DNA of 64,000 nucleotides from an uncultured Bacteroidota bacterium (GTDB lineage Bacteria; Bacteroidota; Bacteroidia; AKYH767-A; OLB10): NCBI GenBank assembly GCA_903847585.1, contig CAINEC010000031.1, positions 32,870 to 96,869 of the forward strand, read 5' to 3'. Shown piece by piece: positions 25,514 to 34,527 of this stretch (position 1 is its first letter; each line of letters starts with the position of its first letter). The notes under the pieces were generated by a model. It saw only the letters and a program-made list of their open reading frames with translations, ran no database searches and was not told where the DNA came from. The position numbers and the translations under genes were made by a program.

Positions 25514-27802
25514 ATGTTTCAAATAGTTGTACATGATACCTCGGGTATTGTTGAATCTAGCTTAAATCCCAATGAAAAGATTATTGTAGGCAGAAATCCA
25601 GAAGGAGGAAAGGCTTTAGTCTTAAAAGATACATCCATTTCTAGAAGTCATGTAATGATTGAGATGATAGGGAATGATGTTTTTATAACGGATCTAGGTA
25701 GCATGAATGGTACTTATATCGAGGGAAGAAAGCTTCAACCTCATCAAAAAACACTTTTAAGTTCTTTTGCATATTTAGGATCCATTAAATTGGAAGTCAA
25801 AAAGGGTGGTCCGCGCAGCGGCCCTATAAAGGATGCTGGTAAATCAAGCTTTGGTAAAGGGTTGCAAGAGTTGTTGAGCTCTAAAAATCAGATTGTTGTT
25901 GGTAGAGATGAGGCTTGTGATTTTCCTATTAATGATTTTACAGTTTCTCGCCGTCATGCAATGTTTTCTAAGTCGGGGAATGATTATTATGTAGAAGATT
26001 TAGGAAGCACTAATGGTACTTTTGTTAGTGGATCTAGGATAAAAGGGAAGTATAAAATAAGTGATAATGATACCATTTTTGTTGGATTGTTTGCCTTTCG
26101 TTTAGGTGAGCCAATGATGGATTTTAGTAGGGAAAATGCTATCACCGTTAGCCAGGTTACTAAAAAATTCAAAAATGGATACGTCGGATTACACCCCATC
26201 ACGGTAAACATTCCAACCGGTAAATTGGTAGCACTTATGGGACCAAGTGGTTGTGGTAAAAGTACTTTTTTGAAAACGCTTACAGGAGATCAACCTGCCT
26301 CTGCTGGTTCAGTTAAAATATTTGGATTAGATCTATATCAAAATTTTGAAATATTAAAACAGAAAATAGGATATGTACCGCAAGATGATATTGTACACCG
26401 TGAGTTAACGGTTCGAAATACTTTATTTTATGCGGCTAAGTTGCGTTTGCCGGATGCAGATGATAATGAGATTAACAAGCGTTCACAAGAGGTTTTACAA
26501 GCCTTAAATATGACGGATGACCCTAAAATTCTTGATACGAAGGTAGGGGAGTTGTCTGGCGGACAAAGAAAGCGAATTTCGATTGCAGTAGAGCTCATTA
26601 GTCAGCCTCTAATTTTGTTTTTGGATGAGCCTACGAGTCCGTTAGACCCTGAAACAATTGATGAGTTCTTAAAGTGTTTAGAGGGGCTTTGTAAAAATGG
26701 AACTACTGTTGTAATGGTAACTCATAAGCCAGAGGATTTAACATATGCCGATAAATTAATTTTCTTAGGCTCCGGCGGATTCCATGTATATGAAGGTTCT
26801 AAGGATGATATTCTATCCCATTTTTCAAAGTCGAATATTATTAAAGTCTATTCTCTCCTTAAGACAAAAGATGCTAGTAAGCCTTGGTATGACAAATGGT
26901 ATACTACAAAAGCGCCCGTTGCCAATGCGAATAGTTCTCAGAAAATTAATAAAGACAAATCAGTTAATTTAATTCATCAATTTATTTGGCAAACAGCCAG
27001 GTATTTTAATGTTAAAGTTAGTAATACGATGAATATGGCACTGATTTTTGCGCAGCCAATCATTATAGCATTACTCTTGATTTTTGTTTTTGAAAATATA
27101 ATTGAAACATCAAGTGAAGGAAATATAAAATTTGGTAATCCTTCAATTTTATTCTTGATGGCCATTGCAGCAATCTGGTTTGGGGTCAATAATGCGGCAA
27201 AAGAAATTGTCGCTGAAATACCTATTTACCGTCGAGAACGAATGTATAACTTAAGAATAGGAACTTATTTGTTTAGTAAATGGGTGGTGCTCCTGTTTTT
27301 TAGCTTTGCGCAACTGGTTATTTTCTTGGCATTGCTTAAAATGAAATATCAAGATGATTTAGGGAATTTTCCTGAAACGCTTGGATTCTTATTATTTGTT
27401 TCTTCTTGTTCAATTGTCTTTGGATTATTGTTAAGCGTTATGACCACTACCACAGAGGAGGTTATGAGTATTTTACCAATTGCCTTAATGCCGCAGATTA
27501 TACTATCTGGTATTCTTTCCAAAATCACAAGCCCCTTTATTGAAGGATTAAGTTATTTTACTTTTGGTAGATGGGGTACTGAAGGCTTGGCACGAATACA
27601 AGATATGGATAAGGAGGATAAAGATTTGATGTTTATGGCGGAGAATCATCAAATAAAAGATAATTTGTATGGTGCTGGTGATGACTTATTGAAGTTCTTT
27701 AATACGTTAGAGGGTAATTTGTCAATTCTTTTAGCTTTAAAAATTATGATGGTTGTTTTGATTGTAACAAAGCTAGTTAGTGCAGATAGTAAGAGAAGTT
27801 AA
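25514..27802 (+). CDS. FHA-FHA-ABC transporter fusion (ATPase plus permease)
   Basis: The product is 762 residues. Two forkhead-associated (phosphothreonine-binding) domains come first: about 20-90 ('VGRN...ISRSHVMIE...LGSMNGTYIEG') and about 125-195 ('VVGRDEACDF...VSRRHAMFS...LGSTNGTFVSG'). An ABC ATPase follows with Walker A GPSGCGKST at about 243, signature LSGGQ at about 347 and Walker B LILFLDE at about 366. Then come about six membrane helices of the ABC2 type. The ABC-then-membrane order is that of half-size ABCG-like transporters, so it probably dimerises. The FHA domains imply control by threonine phosphorylation, presumably by the kinases downstream. The D-loop reads SPLDPE rather than the usual SGLDP. 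The transported substrate is unknown. Confidence 0.88.
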   Translation: MFQIVVHDTSGIVESSLNPNEKIIVGRNPEGGKALVLKDTSISRSHVMIEMIGNDVFITDLGSMNGTYIEGRKLQPHQKTLLSSFAYLGSIKLEVKKGGPRSGPIKDAGKSSFGKGLQELLSSKNQIVVGRDEACDFPINDFTVSRRHAMFSKSGNDYYVEDLGSTNGTFVSGSRIKGKYKISDNDTIFVGLFAFRLGEPMMDFSRENAITVSQVTKKFKNGYVGLHPITVNIPTGKLVALMGPSGCGKSTFLKTLTGDQPASAGSVKIFGLDLYQNFEILKQKIGYVPQDDIVHRELTVRNTLFYAAKLRLPDADDNEINKRSQEVLQALNMTDDPKILDTKVGELSGGQRKRISIAVELISQPLILFLDEPTSPLDPETIDEFLKCLEGLCKNGTTVVMVTHKPEDLTYADKLIFLGSGGFHVYEGSKDDILSHFSKSNIIKVYSLLKTKDASKPWYDKWYTTKAPVANANSSQKINKDKSVNLIHQFIWQTARYFNVKVSNTMNMALIFAQPIIIALLLIFVFENIIETSSEGNIKFGNPSILFLMAIAAIWFGVNNAAKEIVAEIPIYRRERMYNLRIGTYLFSKWVVLLFFSFAQLVIFLALLKMKYQDDLGNFPETLGFLLFVSSCSIVFGLLLSVMTTTTEEVMSILPIALMPQIILSGILSKITSPFIEGLSYFTFGRWGTEGLARIQDMDKEDKDLMFMAENHQIKDNLYGAGDDLLKFFNTLEGNLSILLALKIMMVVLIVTKLVSADSKRS

Positions 27803-27832
27803 TCTTAAATAATTTAATTATTAAATAATGTT

Positions 27833-29059
27833 ATGAGGCAATATTTAGTTGGTCGGTCTTCAAAATGCAATATCGTTCTTACAGATGGAACAATATCCGC
27901 TAATCATGCTTCTATTTTAATACAGCCAGATGGTAGTGTATGGTTGCAGGATCTCGGATCAATGAACGGAACGTTTGTAAATAACAATCGACTCGTTGCA
28001 CCAATAAGAATTTATCCTGGAGATAAAGTAAAACTTGGTAATTATTATTGGAACTGGGAGTCGATTTTGTCCACACCAGCTAGTCCTAATCAGGCGCCAA
28101 TTTATCAAAGTTCACTTCCTCCATCACGAGGTGCGAATATTGAAGTTACAAGTAGTAATAGTCCTAACAAGTGGCTATTCGTGCTTGGCGGTATTGCTCT
28201 CATAGCTGCGGTGACATTTTTAGGAATAAAAATGGGGTCTTCAAGTGATGAAAAAGAAAAAACAACAAAAAATGAAGATAAAAAAGGTGAACAGAAGAGC
28301 CCTCAGCAGAAAACCGCAACGGAAATTGAATATAGCACAAGTTGTTTAACGGATTCCTCAATTGCAGGTACTGGAATTAAAATCGGACGGGAGATTGAGA
28401 ATACAATGGTAAATATGGCCAATGTAAAAGTGACCATCGAAGATGAGGAAAAAGTTGGGGATGAAGTGTATAAAGATATTGATAAGGAAGAGGAGATTAT
28501 TACTTCTGGAGATGATTATAATCGAATTTATAATTTATTAAAAAAGATATTAGCTAAAATTCCTAATCCGAAATTTGATTATAAAATTTACCTAGTCAAA
28601 TCAGATATGATTAATGCTTTTACAGCTGGAGGAAGAATCTATGTTTATCAAGGTATCATTGATTTTACTAAGTCAGAAGATGAATTAATAAGTGTAATTG
28701 GTCACGAGGTTTATCATAATGAGCTAGGACATATAGCTAATGCGATTAAAAAGGAAAAAGCAACAGAATCTATATTAGGCGAAGGAACAGGTTGGATTGC
28801 AAACGCGGCTTCTGCTATTTTAACACCGTCGTTTAATCAAGAGCAAGAGGCGATGAGTGACTTTCACGGTGTAGATGTTACTATAGCATGTGGGTATGAT
28901 GGATGCCAAACAATTAATTTATGGGCTAGGATGTCTGAAAATGAAGAGGAAGAGCAAAACGAACTTAATAAGTTAGCACGAACGCATCCTTTTAGTAACG
29001 AGCGCAAAGAATGTGTGAGAAATCATATTCAAAGGAATTATAATTATATTTGTAAATAG
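27833..29059 (+). CDS. FHA-TM-M48 metalloprotease
   Basis: The product is 408 residues. An N-terminal cytoplasmic FHA domain (about 1-75, 'LVGRSSKCNIVLTDGTISANHASIL...LGSMNGTFVNN') is joined by a Pro-rich linker to one membrane helix (about 114-134). A charged linker and an M48-type zinc protease domain follow: HEVYH at about 291-295 and 'QEAMSDFHG' supplying the third ligand Glu339. By topology the protease is periplasmic while the FHA senses phosphothreonine inside, so this could be a phosphorylation-controlled envelope protease. A secreted paralogue without FHA lies at 41075..41878. It starts 30 bases after the ABC gene. Confidence 0.85.
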   Translation: MRQYLVGRSSKCNIVLTDGTISANHASILIQPDGSVWLQDLGSMNGTFVNNNRLVAPIRIYPGDKVKLGNYYWNWESILSTPASPNQAPIYQSSLPPSRGANIEVTSSNSPNKWLFVLGGIALIAAVTFLGIKMGSSSDEKEKTTKNEDKKGEQKSPQQKTATEIEYSTSCLTDSSIAGTGIKIGREIENTMVNMANVKVTIEDEEKVGDEVYKDIDKEEEIITSGDDYNRIYNLLKKILAKIPNPKFDYKIYLVKSDMINAFTAGGRIYVYQGIIDFTKSEDELISVIGHEVYHNELGHIANAIKKEKATESILGEGTGWIANAASAILTPSFNQEQEAMSDFHGVDVTIACGYDGCQTINLWARMSENEEEEQNELNKLARTHPFSNERKECVRNHIQRNYNYICK

Positions 29060-29087
29060 AGTTTATTAAGATTTTATATTAATTAAA

Positions 29088-30641
29088 GTGGAACACGAAT
29101 TACCAGCCGGCACCTTATTAGCTGGACGTTATCGAATTAAAAAAGTATTAGGCCAAGGGGGATTTGGAATCACCTATTTGGCTACTTTTTTAGCAGATAA
29201 TTCGCAGGTTTGTGTAAAGGAGCTTTATTTAAGTGGGTCGTGTACACGAAACTCTAATTATTCTATTCAATCGCAAAATCTGAAAGATATTCCTTTTCAG
29301 TCTTTCAAAGATAAATTTATTACTGAAGCAAGAGAGTTAGCAAAATTTAATCATCCAGGTATTGTAAGGGTGAGTGATGTTTTTGAGCAGTTTGGGACAG
29401 CGTACTATGTGATGGACTATGTTGAAGGATCTAACTTAAAGCAATTTGTTGAGCAGCATGGTAAGTTAAGTTTACCAATGGCGCGCAATATAATTTTTCA
29501 ATTACTCGAAGCACTAAAAGAGGTTCATAAAAAAGGTTTGCTGCATCGAGATATAAAACCCGATAACGTTCTCTTAAGTATTGATAATAGAGTAGTGTTG
29601 ATAGATTTTGGTTCGGCACGTACTTTTGAGCAAGGCAAAACACAATCACATACCACTATTCTTACTCCCGGATACGCTCCTATTGAGCAATACTCTGATG
29701 TAGCAAAACGAGGCCAATTTTCGGACATTTATTCTTTAGGTGCAACCTTCTATTTTATGCTTACGGCAAAAAAGCCTGTTTCTGCTACCGATAGAGCCTT
29801 AGTTGAATTTCCTAAAATATCAACATTAAATCCAGAGGTAAGCAACGGATTAAATGCAATTATTTTTAAATGTATGAATATGGCGCCTGAAAAGCGCTAT
29901 CAAACTATTGAAGACTTATTAGTAGGATTAAAAGAAGAAAGTGTATGGTCATTAAATGGTGTGAAAGAATCCGAATCGGCTCCTCCTCCTTTGATAGTAG
30001 ATGTTGAAAAAGAAAAAGAAAAATCATCCACGCGTTTTACATGGTTTTTACTTATTGCTGTAATCGGTTTTCTAATCTATGTATTTGCTAAGCCTAGAGA
30101 AAATACATATTACACTCCTGAAGAAGTAACAGCAACAGAAGAAGCTGTGAGTTCAGAATCATCTGATTTAACCGGATATATCAATGATGTAACCACTGCT
30201 GAGGCTACTGATGCAGTGGCTGAGTCAGATAATAATTCAAATAATAATTATTATGAAGTATCTGAAACCGCAGACTATTATTATCCCGAAAATGTAAATT
30301 TTACAAACAACTCTAATAACAAGGTTTACATGAGTTTTGCTTATAAGGATAACGATGGAGATTGGATTTGTCAAGGTTGGTATCCAATTGAAGGAAACTC
30401 AAGTTACTCATTTGATCTTCCGTATAGATATATGGGTAATGAAATATATTGGTTTGGTCAAGCAGATAATTATGCCGAGTATACAAGTAGTGATAAATAT
30501 TTTACTGTGGATCAAGGAGGTTCGAGTGGATTTAAATCAATAAACGGTAGAATGGTTGAAAGCGGAAACGGAAGTCAAGTTAGAAAAGGTTTTTATAAAC
30601 TGCGTTTAAATGGTGGAACAACTTATCAAGGCTTGGATTAG
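29088..30641 (+). CDS. Transmembrane Ser/Thr protein kinase with DUF1036-like exterior domain
   Basis: The product is 517 residues with a GTG start. The PknB-type kinase domain (about 14-275) has a full glycine loop GQGGFG (22-27), Lys44 in 'VCVKE', HRDIKPDN (Asp155), DFG (173-175) and an 'APIEQY' activation segment. One membrane helix lies at about 318-336. After an acidic Ser/Thr-rich linker, residues ~400-517 ('NNSNNKVYMSFAYKDNDGDWICQGWYPIEGNSSYSFDL...IYWFGQA') resemble DUF1036, a small exported beta domain. It is the only kinase here with a canonical glycine loop and is not one of the tandem paralogues, so it may be the upstream kinase. Predicted to phosphorylate the local FHA-binding partners. 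Confidence 0.87.
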   Translation: MEHELPAGTLLAGRYRIKKVLGQGGFGITYLATFLADNSQVCVKELYLSGSCTRNSNYSIQSQNLKDIPFQSFKDKFITEARELAKFNHPGIVRVSDVFEQFGTAYYVMDYVEGSNLKQFVEQHGKLSLPMARNIIFQLLEALKEVHKKGLLHRDIKPDNVLLSIDNRVVLIDFGSARTFEQGKTQSHTTILTPGYAPIEQYSDVAKRGQFSDIYSLGATFYFMLTAKKPVSATDRALVEFPKISTLNPEVSNGLNAIIFKCMNMAPEKRYQTIEDLLVGLKEESVWSLNGVKESESAPPPLIVDVEKEKEKSSTRFTWFLLIAVIGFLIYVFAKPRENTYYTPEEVTATEEAVSSESSDLTGYINDVTTAEATDAVAESDNNSNNNYYEVSETADYYYPENVNFTNNSNNKVYMSFAYKDNDGDWICQGWYPIEGNSSYSFDLPYRYMGNEIYWFGQADNYAEYTSSDKYFTVDQGGSSGFKSINGRMVESGNGSQVRKGFYKLRLNGGTTYQGLD

Positions 30642-30699
30642 AATATTCTAACCAAAAAAATAACATATAAATATATTTAAATAAATAAACTCATAAATT

Positions 30700-31401
30700 A
30701 TGTCACAGTTTAACACCTGCCCACAAGGCCATTTCTACTCTTCAACATTAACAGCTTGTCCGTTTTGTAAAACACAAACTGTTCCTGATCCTACAGTAAA
30801 AACAAATCCTTCAAACAATGATAGAACAATAATAAGCGGAGGTGGAAACCCTGGTGCTAATACAGCTGCGCCTACCATCCCGTACAATAGCGGACATTCT
30901 GGTTCTGATGCGCCTACTCAATTCAATCCAGGCTTAGGTGGTGCGCCAAATCAAGGTGGACAAAGTTCTCCAAAAGTAGATGATGGAGATCGTACTGTTA
31001 TTCATCGTCCGGCTGCTCCTTCAGGTGCTGGGAAAAAAACGGAAGATCCTGCAGCGCCAGCACAAGCGCCAAGCTCTTCTACACGTAAAATTATTGGTTG
31101 GTTAATCACATTTACGCATGATGCATTTGGTACCGATTATCGCTTATATGAAGGACAAAACTCAATTGGTAGAGAGGTAGGTTCTACCTTGCGTATTATT
31201 CAAGATGGAAGTATTTCAAGTAAACATGCTACTATTTTATGTAAGAATTTTAAGCTTTATTTACGCGATGAAATGGCCTCTAACTCGAGCTATATAAACG
31301 GTGAAGAATTGGCGCCAGGTGCCACTAAAGAAATTCATGATGGCGATACAATTAAATTTAGTAATACCGAGTTCTTATTGCGTACAGCTTTTATAAAATA
31401 A
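30700..31401 (+). CDS. Zinc-ribbon plus FHA domain adaptor
   Basis: The product is 233 residues, soluble. The N-terminus 'NTCPQGHFYSSTLTACPFCKT' is a C-x-H-x-C-x2-C zinc ribbon. A ~100-residue low-complexity linker rich in Pro, Gly, Ala and Thr follows ('DRTIISGGGN', 'DRTVIHRPAA'), whose Thr residues are plausible kinase targets. A C-terminal FHA domain (~150-228) contains 'SIGREVGSTLRII...ISSKHATIL...SNSSYINGEEL'. An FHA protein carrying its own Thr motifs could be phosphorylated and then bind itself or others, as GarA/Fha proteins do. Its stop overlaps the next start by one base. Confidence 0.8.
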   Translation: MSQFNTCPQGHFYSSTLTACPFCKTQTVPDPTVKTNPSNNDRTIISGGGNPGANTAAPTIPYNSGHSGSDAPTQFNPGLGGAPNQGGQSSPKVDDGDRTVIHRPAAPSGAGKKTEDPAAPAQAPSSSTRKIIGWLITFTHDAFGTDYRLYEGQNSIGREVGSTLRIIQDGSISSKHATILCKNFKLYLRDEMASNSSYINGEELAPGATKEIHDGDTIKFSNTEFLLRTAFIK

Positions 31402-32984
31402 TGAATATGATTAACAAATTAAAATTTGTCCTCGTTTTTTGTTTGATTTCAAGTGGATTGTTCGCTCAACCGTTCATGCAGTTAAATCAATCGACCAAGA
31501 AATTTCCTGATATTGAATTACAGTTTCATAATCGTAATCCTCAATCCCTTAAAAAATCAGATGTTAAATTGTTTGATGGAGATAAGGAAGTTGATTTTGA
31601 ACTCAGCGAACTGAATGATTCTAATTCGACTAAAGGAAAAGATATCCTAATATTATTTGAAAACAGCTACTGGCCGGAGTATAATGCATCACGTGAGTAC
31701 TTCAAGCTATTAATTAAGGCGTCATTAGAAAAAGGTTTTCAAAAAAATGATCGTTTTTATATTGCTGAATTTGATTGGGATACCGATGGGGAAATTTTAA
31801 AATGGAGAAATCAGCCAAAGAGTGGATATAAAAATCTTGATTCATTGCTTAATGCAATTGATCAGATTGATTTTCCTTTTTACATAACGGATAAAAGCCG
31901 AAAGCACCATAACACAGAATTACATCGTGCAATGGTTGCTGGATGTAATTGGATTAAGGACAAAAAAGGTGGCGTAAAAGCGGTTTTTGTTTTCTCTCAA
32001 GAAAATAACAATATCTACAATACGCAGGTTACTCAAGAAAATGTAATTATCAATTCGAGAGAAAAAGATGTTCCAATTTATTGCGTACGATATCCATATG
32101 TTTCTGAAAAATATTCCGAGACAAGAATTGCGAACGAATCTTATGGAATGCACATAGATGCCAATACAACGGATATGGAACCAACAGCTAAGGAGCTAAC
32201 CAAAATGTTTCTTTCTGTCCAAACTAGAAGTATTGGAAAAAAATATGAACTTAAATTAAAAGTAGATCATACCGCCGATGGTAATGAACATGCGCTCTAT
32301 TTAAAAGTAAGTGGTGCTGAGCAATATAAGTTGACGTATTCAAGTCCTGCTTTATTGGCTAATATCTTAAAAGACCCACTTTACTTAATTCCTATTTGTT
32401 TAGTCGTAATCGGATTAATCGTATTTATTGTATTAAGATTAAAAAAGAATAAGCGAATACACGAGGAAGAAAAAGCAAGGCAAGAACGCATGATTGCTGA
32501 TACAAAAAATCAGAATGAACAAGCTATTCGATCGCAAGAAGAGAATTTCAAACGTACACTACGAGAAAAAGAAGAAGCCGAAAGAAGGGCACAGCAAGAG
32601 CAAGCAATACGAATGCAACAAGCAGAAACGTATAACAGAATGCGTAATCTGCCTCGTGCTGCATTTTTATTAGATCAATATGGGAATCATTATAATTTAA
32701 ATATGGTGATTTGTAATATTGGCCGTGGCGACACCGCTAATATTATTTTAAATGATGCTGATGTATCGCGTAATCACGCGGCCATTGGCTTTGAAACAGG
32801 TCCTTCGGGAATGTCCTTTGCCTATTCAAGTAATTTTTATTTGTGGGATACCGGAAGTACCAATGGAACTTTCGTGAATGAACGAATTCTTAAAAGACCC
32901 AATGAGCCGGGCTACGGACCAGTTATTTTGAAGCATAACGATGTGCTTCGTTTTGGAAAATTAATGTTAACATTTAATTGCTAA
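31401..32984 (+). CDS. vWA-like, transmembrane, C-terminal FHA protein
   Basis: The product is 527 residues with a signal peptide ending near FAQ23. Residues ~65-290 resemble a von Willebrand A-type fold ('KGKDILILFENSYWPEYNASREYFKLLIKASLE', 'GVKAVFVFSQENN', 'DVPIYCVRYPYVSEKY'), although the metal site DxSxS is not clear. A membrane helix at about 328-346 is followed by a Glu/Arg/Gln-rich coiled coil (~350-412) and a cytoplasmic FHA domain (~435-525, 'NIGRGDTANIIL...VSRNHAAIG...DTGSTNGTFVN'). So a periplasmic binding module is wired to an intracellular phosphothreonine reader. It overlaps both neighbours by one base (TAATG). Confidence 0.82.
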   Translation: MNMINKLKFVLVFCLISSGLFAQPFMQLNQSTKKFPDIELQFHNRNPQSLKKSDVKLFDGDKEVDFELSELNDSNSTKGKDILILFENSYWPEYNASREYFKLLIKASLEKGFQKNDRFYIAEFDWDTDGEILKWRNQPKSGYKNLDSLLNAIDQIDFPFYITDKSRKHHNTELHRAMVAGCNWIKDKKGGVKAVFVFSQENNNIYNTQVTQENVIINSREKDVPIYCVRYPYVSEKYSETRIANESYGMHIDANTTDMEPTAKELTKMFLSVQTRSIGKKYELKLKVDHTADGNEHALYLKVSGAEQYKLTYSSPALLANILKDPLYLIPICLVVIGLIVFIVLRLKKNKRIHEEEKARQERMIADTKNQNEQAIRSQEENFKRTLREKEEAERRAQQEQAIRMQQAETYNRMRNLPRAAFLLDQYGNHYNLNMVICNIGRGDTANIILNDADVSRNHAAIGFETGPSGMSFAYSSNFYLWDTGSTNGTFVNERILKRPNEPGYGPVILKHNDVLRFGKLMLTFNC

Positions 32985-34519
32985 TGAATATGCAAACACT
33001 TAAAATAGGTTTTCAAGAAAATACACACGTTGGTTTAAAGCGTAAAGCAAATGAGGACTCTCATGGTCATAAGAACATTCCAGGTTGCGGACATGTGTTC
33101 GTAGTATGTGATGGAATGGGTGGTCACGTGGGAGGTAAAGTTGCCTCTCAAACTGCGGTGGAGTGTATCCTTGAATATTTCAAAACACATATAGGTGGTA
33201 ACCCGAATGTAAATATTCATGAAGCCTTAAAATTTGCCAATACGCAAGTTTTTGCAAAAGCATTAAATGATCCAACCTTGAAAGGAATGGGGACAACCTG
33301 CGTAGTAGCTATCGTTCAAGAGGATGGAAGAATTTACTATGGCCATGTGGGTGATAGTCGTATTTATTTGCAAACAAATGGTAAATTAATTCGCATCACG
33401 AAGGATCATAGTTTTGTTCAGTACTTGGTTGATTCTAATCAAATTTCCGAGGAAGAGGCAGAACAACACCCCAATAAAAATCAAATTTTAAAGGCCTTAG
33501 GAATTGATGAAAATGTAGAACCAGAGATTCCTAGTGAGCCTATTTGTCCATCAGCTGGTGATATTTTAATGTTATGTTCTGATGGTCTTTGTGGTATGAC
33601 TACCGACAAGAAAATGGAAAAGGTGTTAAACGAAAAAAATGATGGAACCTATTCCGACAAATTAATTCAGTTAGCCCTCGATGGTGGTGGTGCAGATAAC
33701 GTAACTGCTATTGTTGTTAAGGTGGAAGAAAGTCCTTTTAACAAAACAACCTATGCCTTACCAAAGCAATTGTATAATGCGCCGCAAGCTACAAGTAATG
33801 ACACAGGAAACAAAAAAACAAGTGGTATTAAACAATTACTTGAAAATTCTAAAATAAAAGCGTTATTAGTAGTCATTGTATTGCTTTTGGCGGGGATAGT
33901 TTACATGAGTATTGGTGGTAAGGGTGGCAAAAAACATAAAGATAAAAACCAAGTTAGTGGTACTACAGATAATGACGATGTTCAAGCTGAAGATGACGGT
34001 GGTTGGTTTGGTTCAATAAACATATTTAGTGGAAATAGTAGTAAGGATGAGGAAAAAGTGGTTAATGTTAATTCTGAAAAAAAAGAGGATAAAAAAGAAG
34101 ATAAGTCAAAAAATTTAAAATCTGATACGGTAAAAGTTCCAGAAACTATTGCTCCTTCAAATAACGAACCTGTTGAGCAAGACAAAAATAAACCTTCAGA
34201 GAATAGAACTGATAATTCGCCAAAAGGTGAAAACTTAGAAAAGAATGAAACGAATCTAAAAACAGAGGCGCAAGCTAATCCAGTTACACCTAATCAAAAT
34301 AATAATCCCACAATTATTAAAGAAATTACCCTTGATAAAAAGTTCAAACCGAAATGTGCACAAAATAGTGATAAAATTTGGGATGAAGTCCTTGTATATA
34401 TAAAAGAAGTAAATAAACCGAAATTGGATAAATTAACAGTAAAGGAATTAAGAGATTTAAATCCTGATGTTGAAAATCATCAAGTAAAGAACAAACAAAG
34501 ATTAAAAGTTAGTAAATAA
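32984..34519 (+). CDS. PP2C-type Ser/Thr phosphatase with membrane anchor and LysM-like tail
   Basis: I choose the ATG at 32984, which overlaps the previous stop as TAATG, over the TTG two codons upstream. The PP2C domain (~5-250) has all metal-site motifs: 'NEDSHG', CDGMGGH, 'GMGTTCV', GHVGDSRIY, 'TKDHS', CSDGLCGM and 'GGADNVTAIVV'. A membrane helix (~283-302) leads to a Lys/Glu/Asn-rich linker. The C-terminal ~60 residues ('ITLDKKFKPK...VKELRDLNPDVENHQVKNKQRLKV') are LysM-like and closely similar to the tail of the kinase at 35751..37244. Expected to reverse the kinases' phosphorylation at the membrane. Confidence 0.88.
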   Translation: MNMQTLKIGFQENTHVGLKRKANEDSHGHKNIPGCGHVFVVCDGMGGHVGGKVASQTAVECILEYFKTHIGGNPNVNIHEALKFANTQVFAKALNDPTLKGMGTTCVVAIVQEDGRIYYGHVGDSRIYLQTNGKLIRITKDHSFVQYLVDSNQISEEEAEQHPNKNQILKALGIDENVEPEIPSEPICPSAGDILMLCSDGLCGMTTDKKMEKVLNEKNDGTYSDKLIQLALDGGGADNVTAIVVKVEESPFNKTTYALPKQLYNAPQATSNDTGNKKTSGIKQLLENSKIKALLVVIVLLLAGIVYMSIGGKGGKKHKDKNQVSGTTDNDDVQAEDDGGWFGSINIFSGNSSKDEEKVVNVNSEKKEDKKEDKSKNLKSDTVKVPETIAPSNNEPVEQDKNKPSENRTDNSPKGENLEKNETNLKTEAQANPVTPNQNNNPTIIKEITLDKKFKPKCAQNSDKIWDEVLVYIKEVNKPKLDKLTVKELRDLNPDVENHQVKNKQRLKVSK

Positions 34520-34527
34520 TTGCCTCC

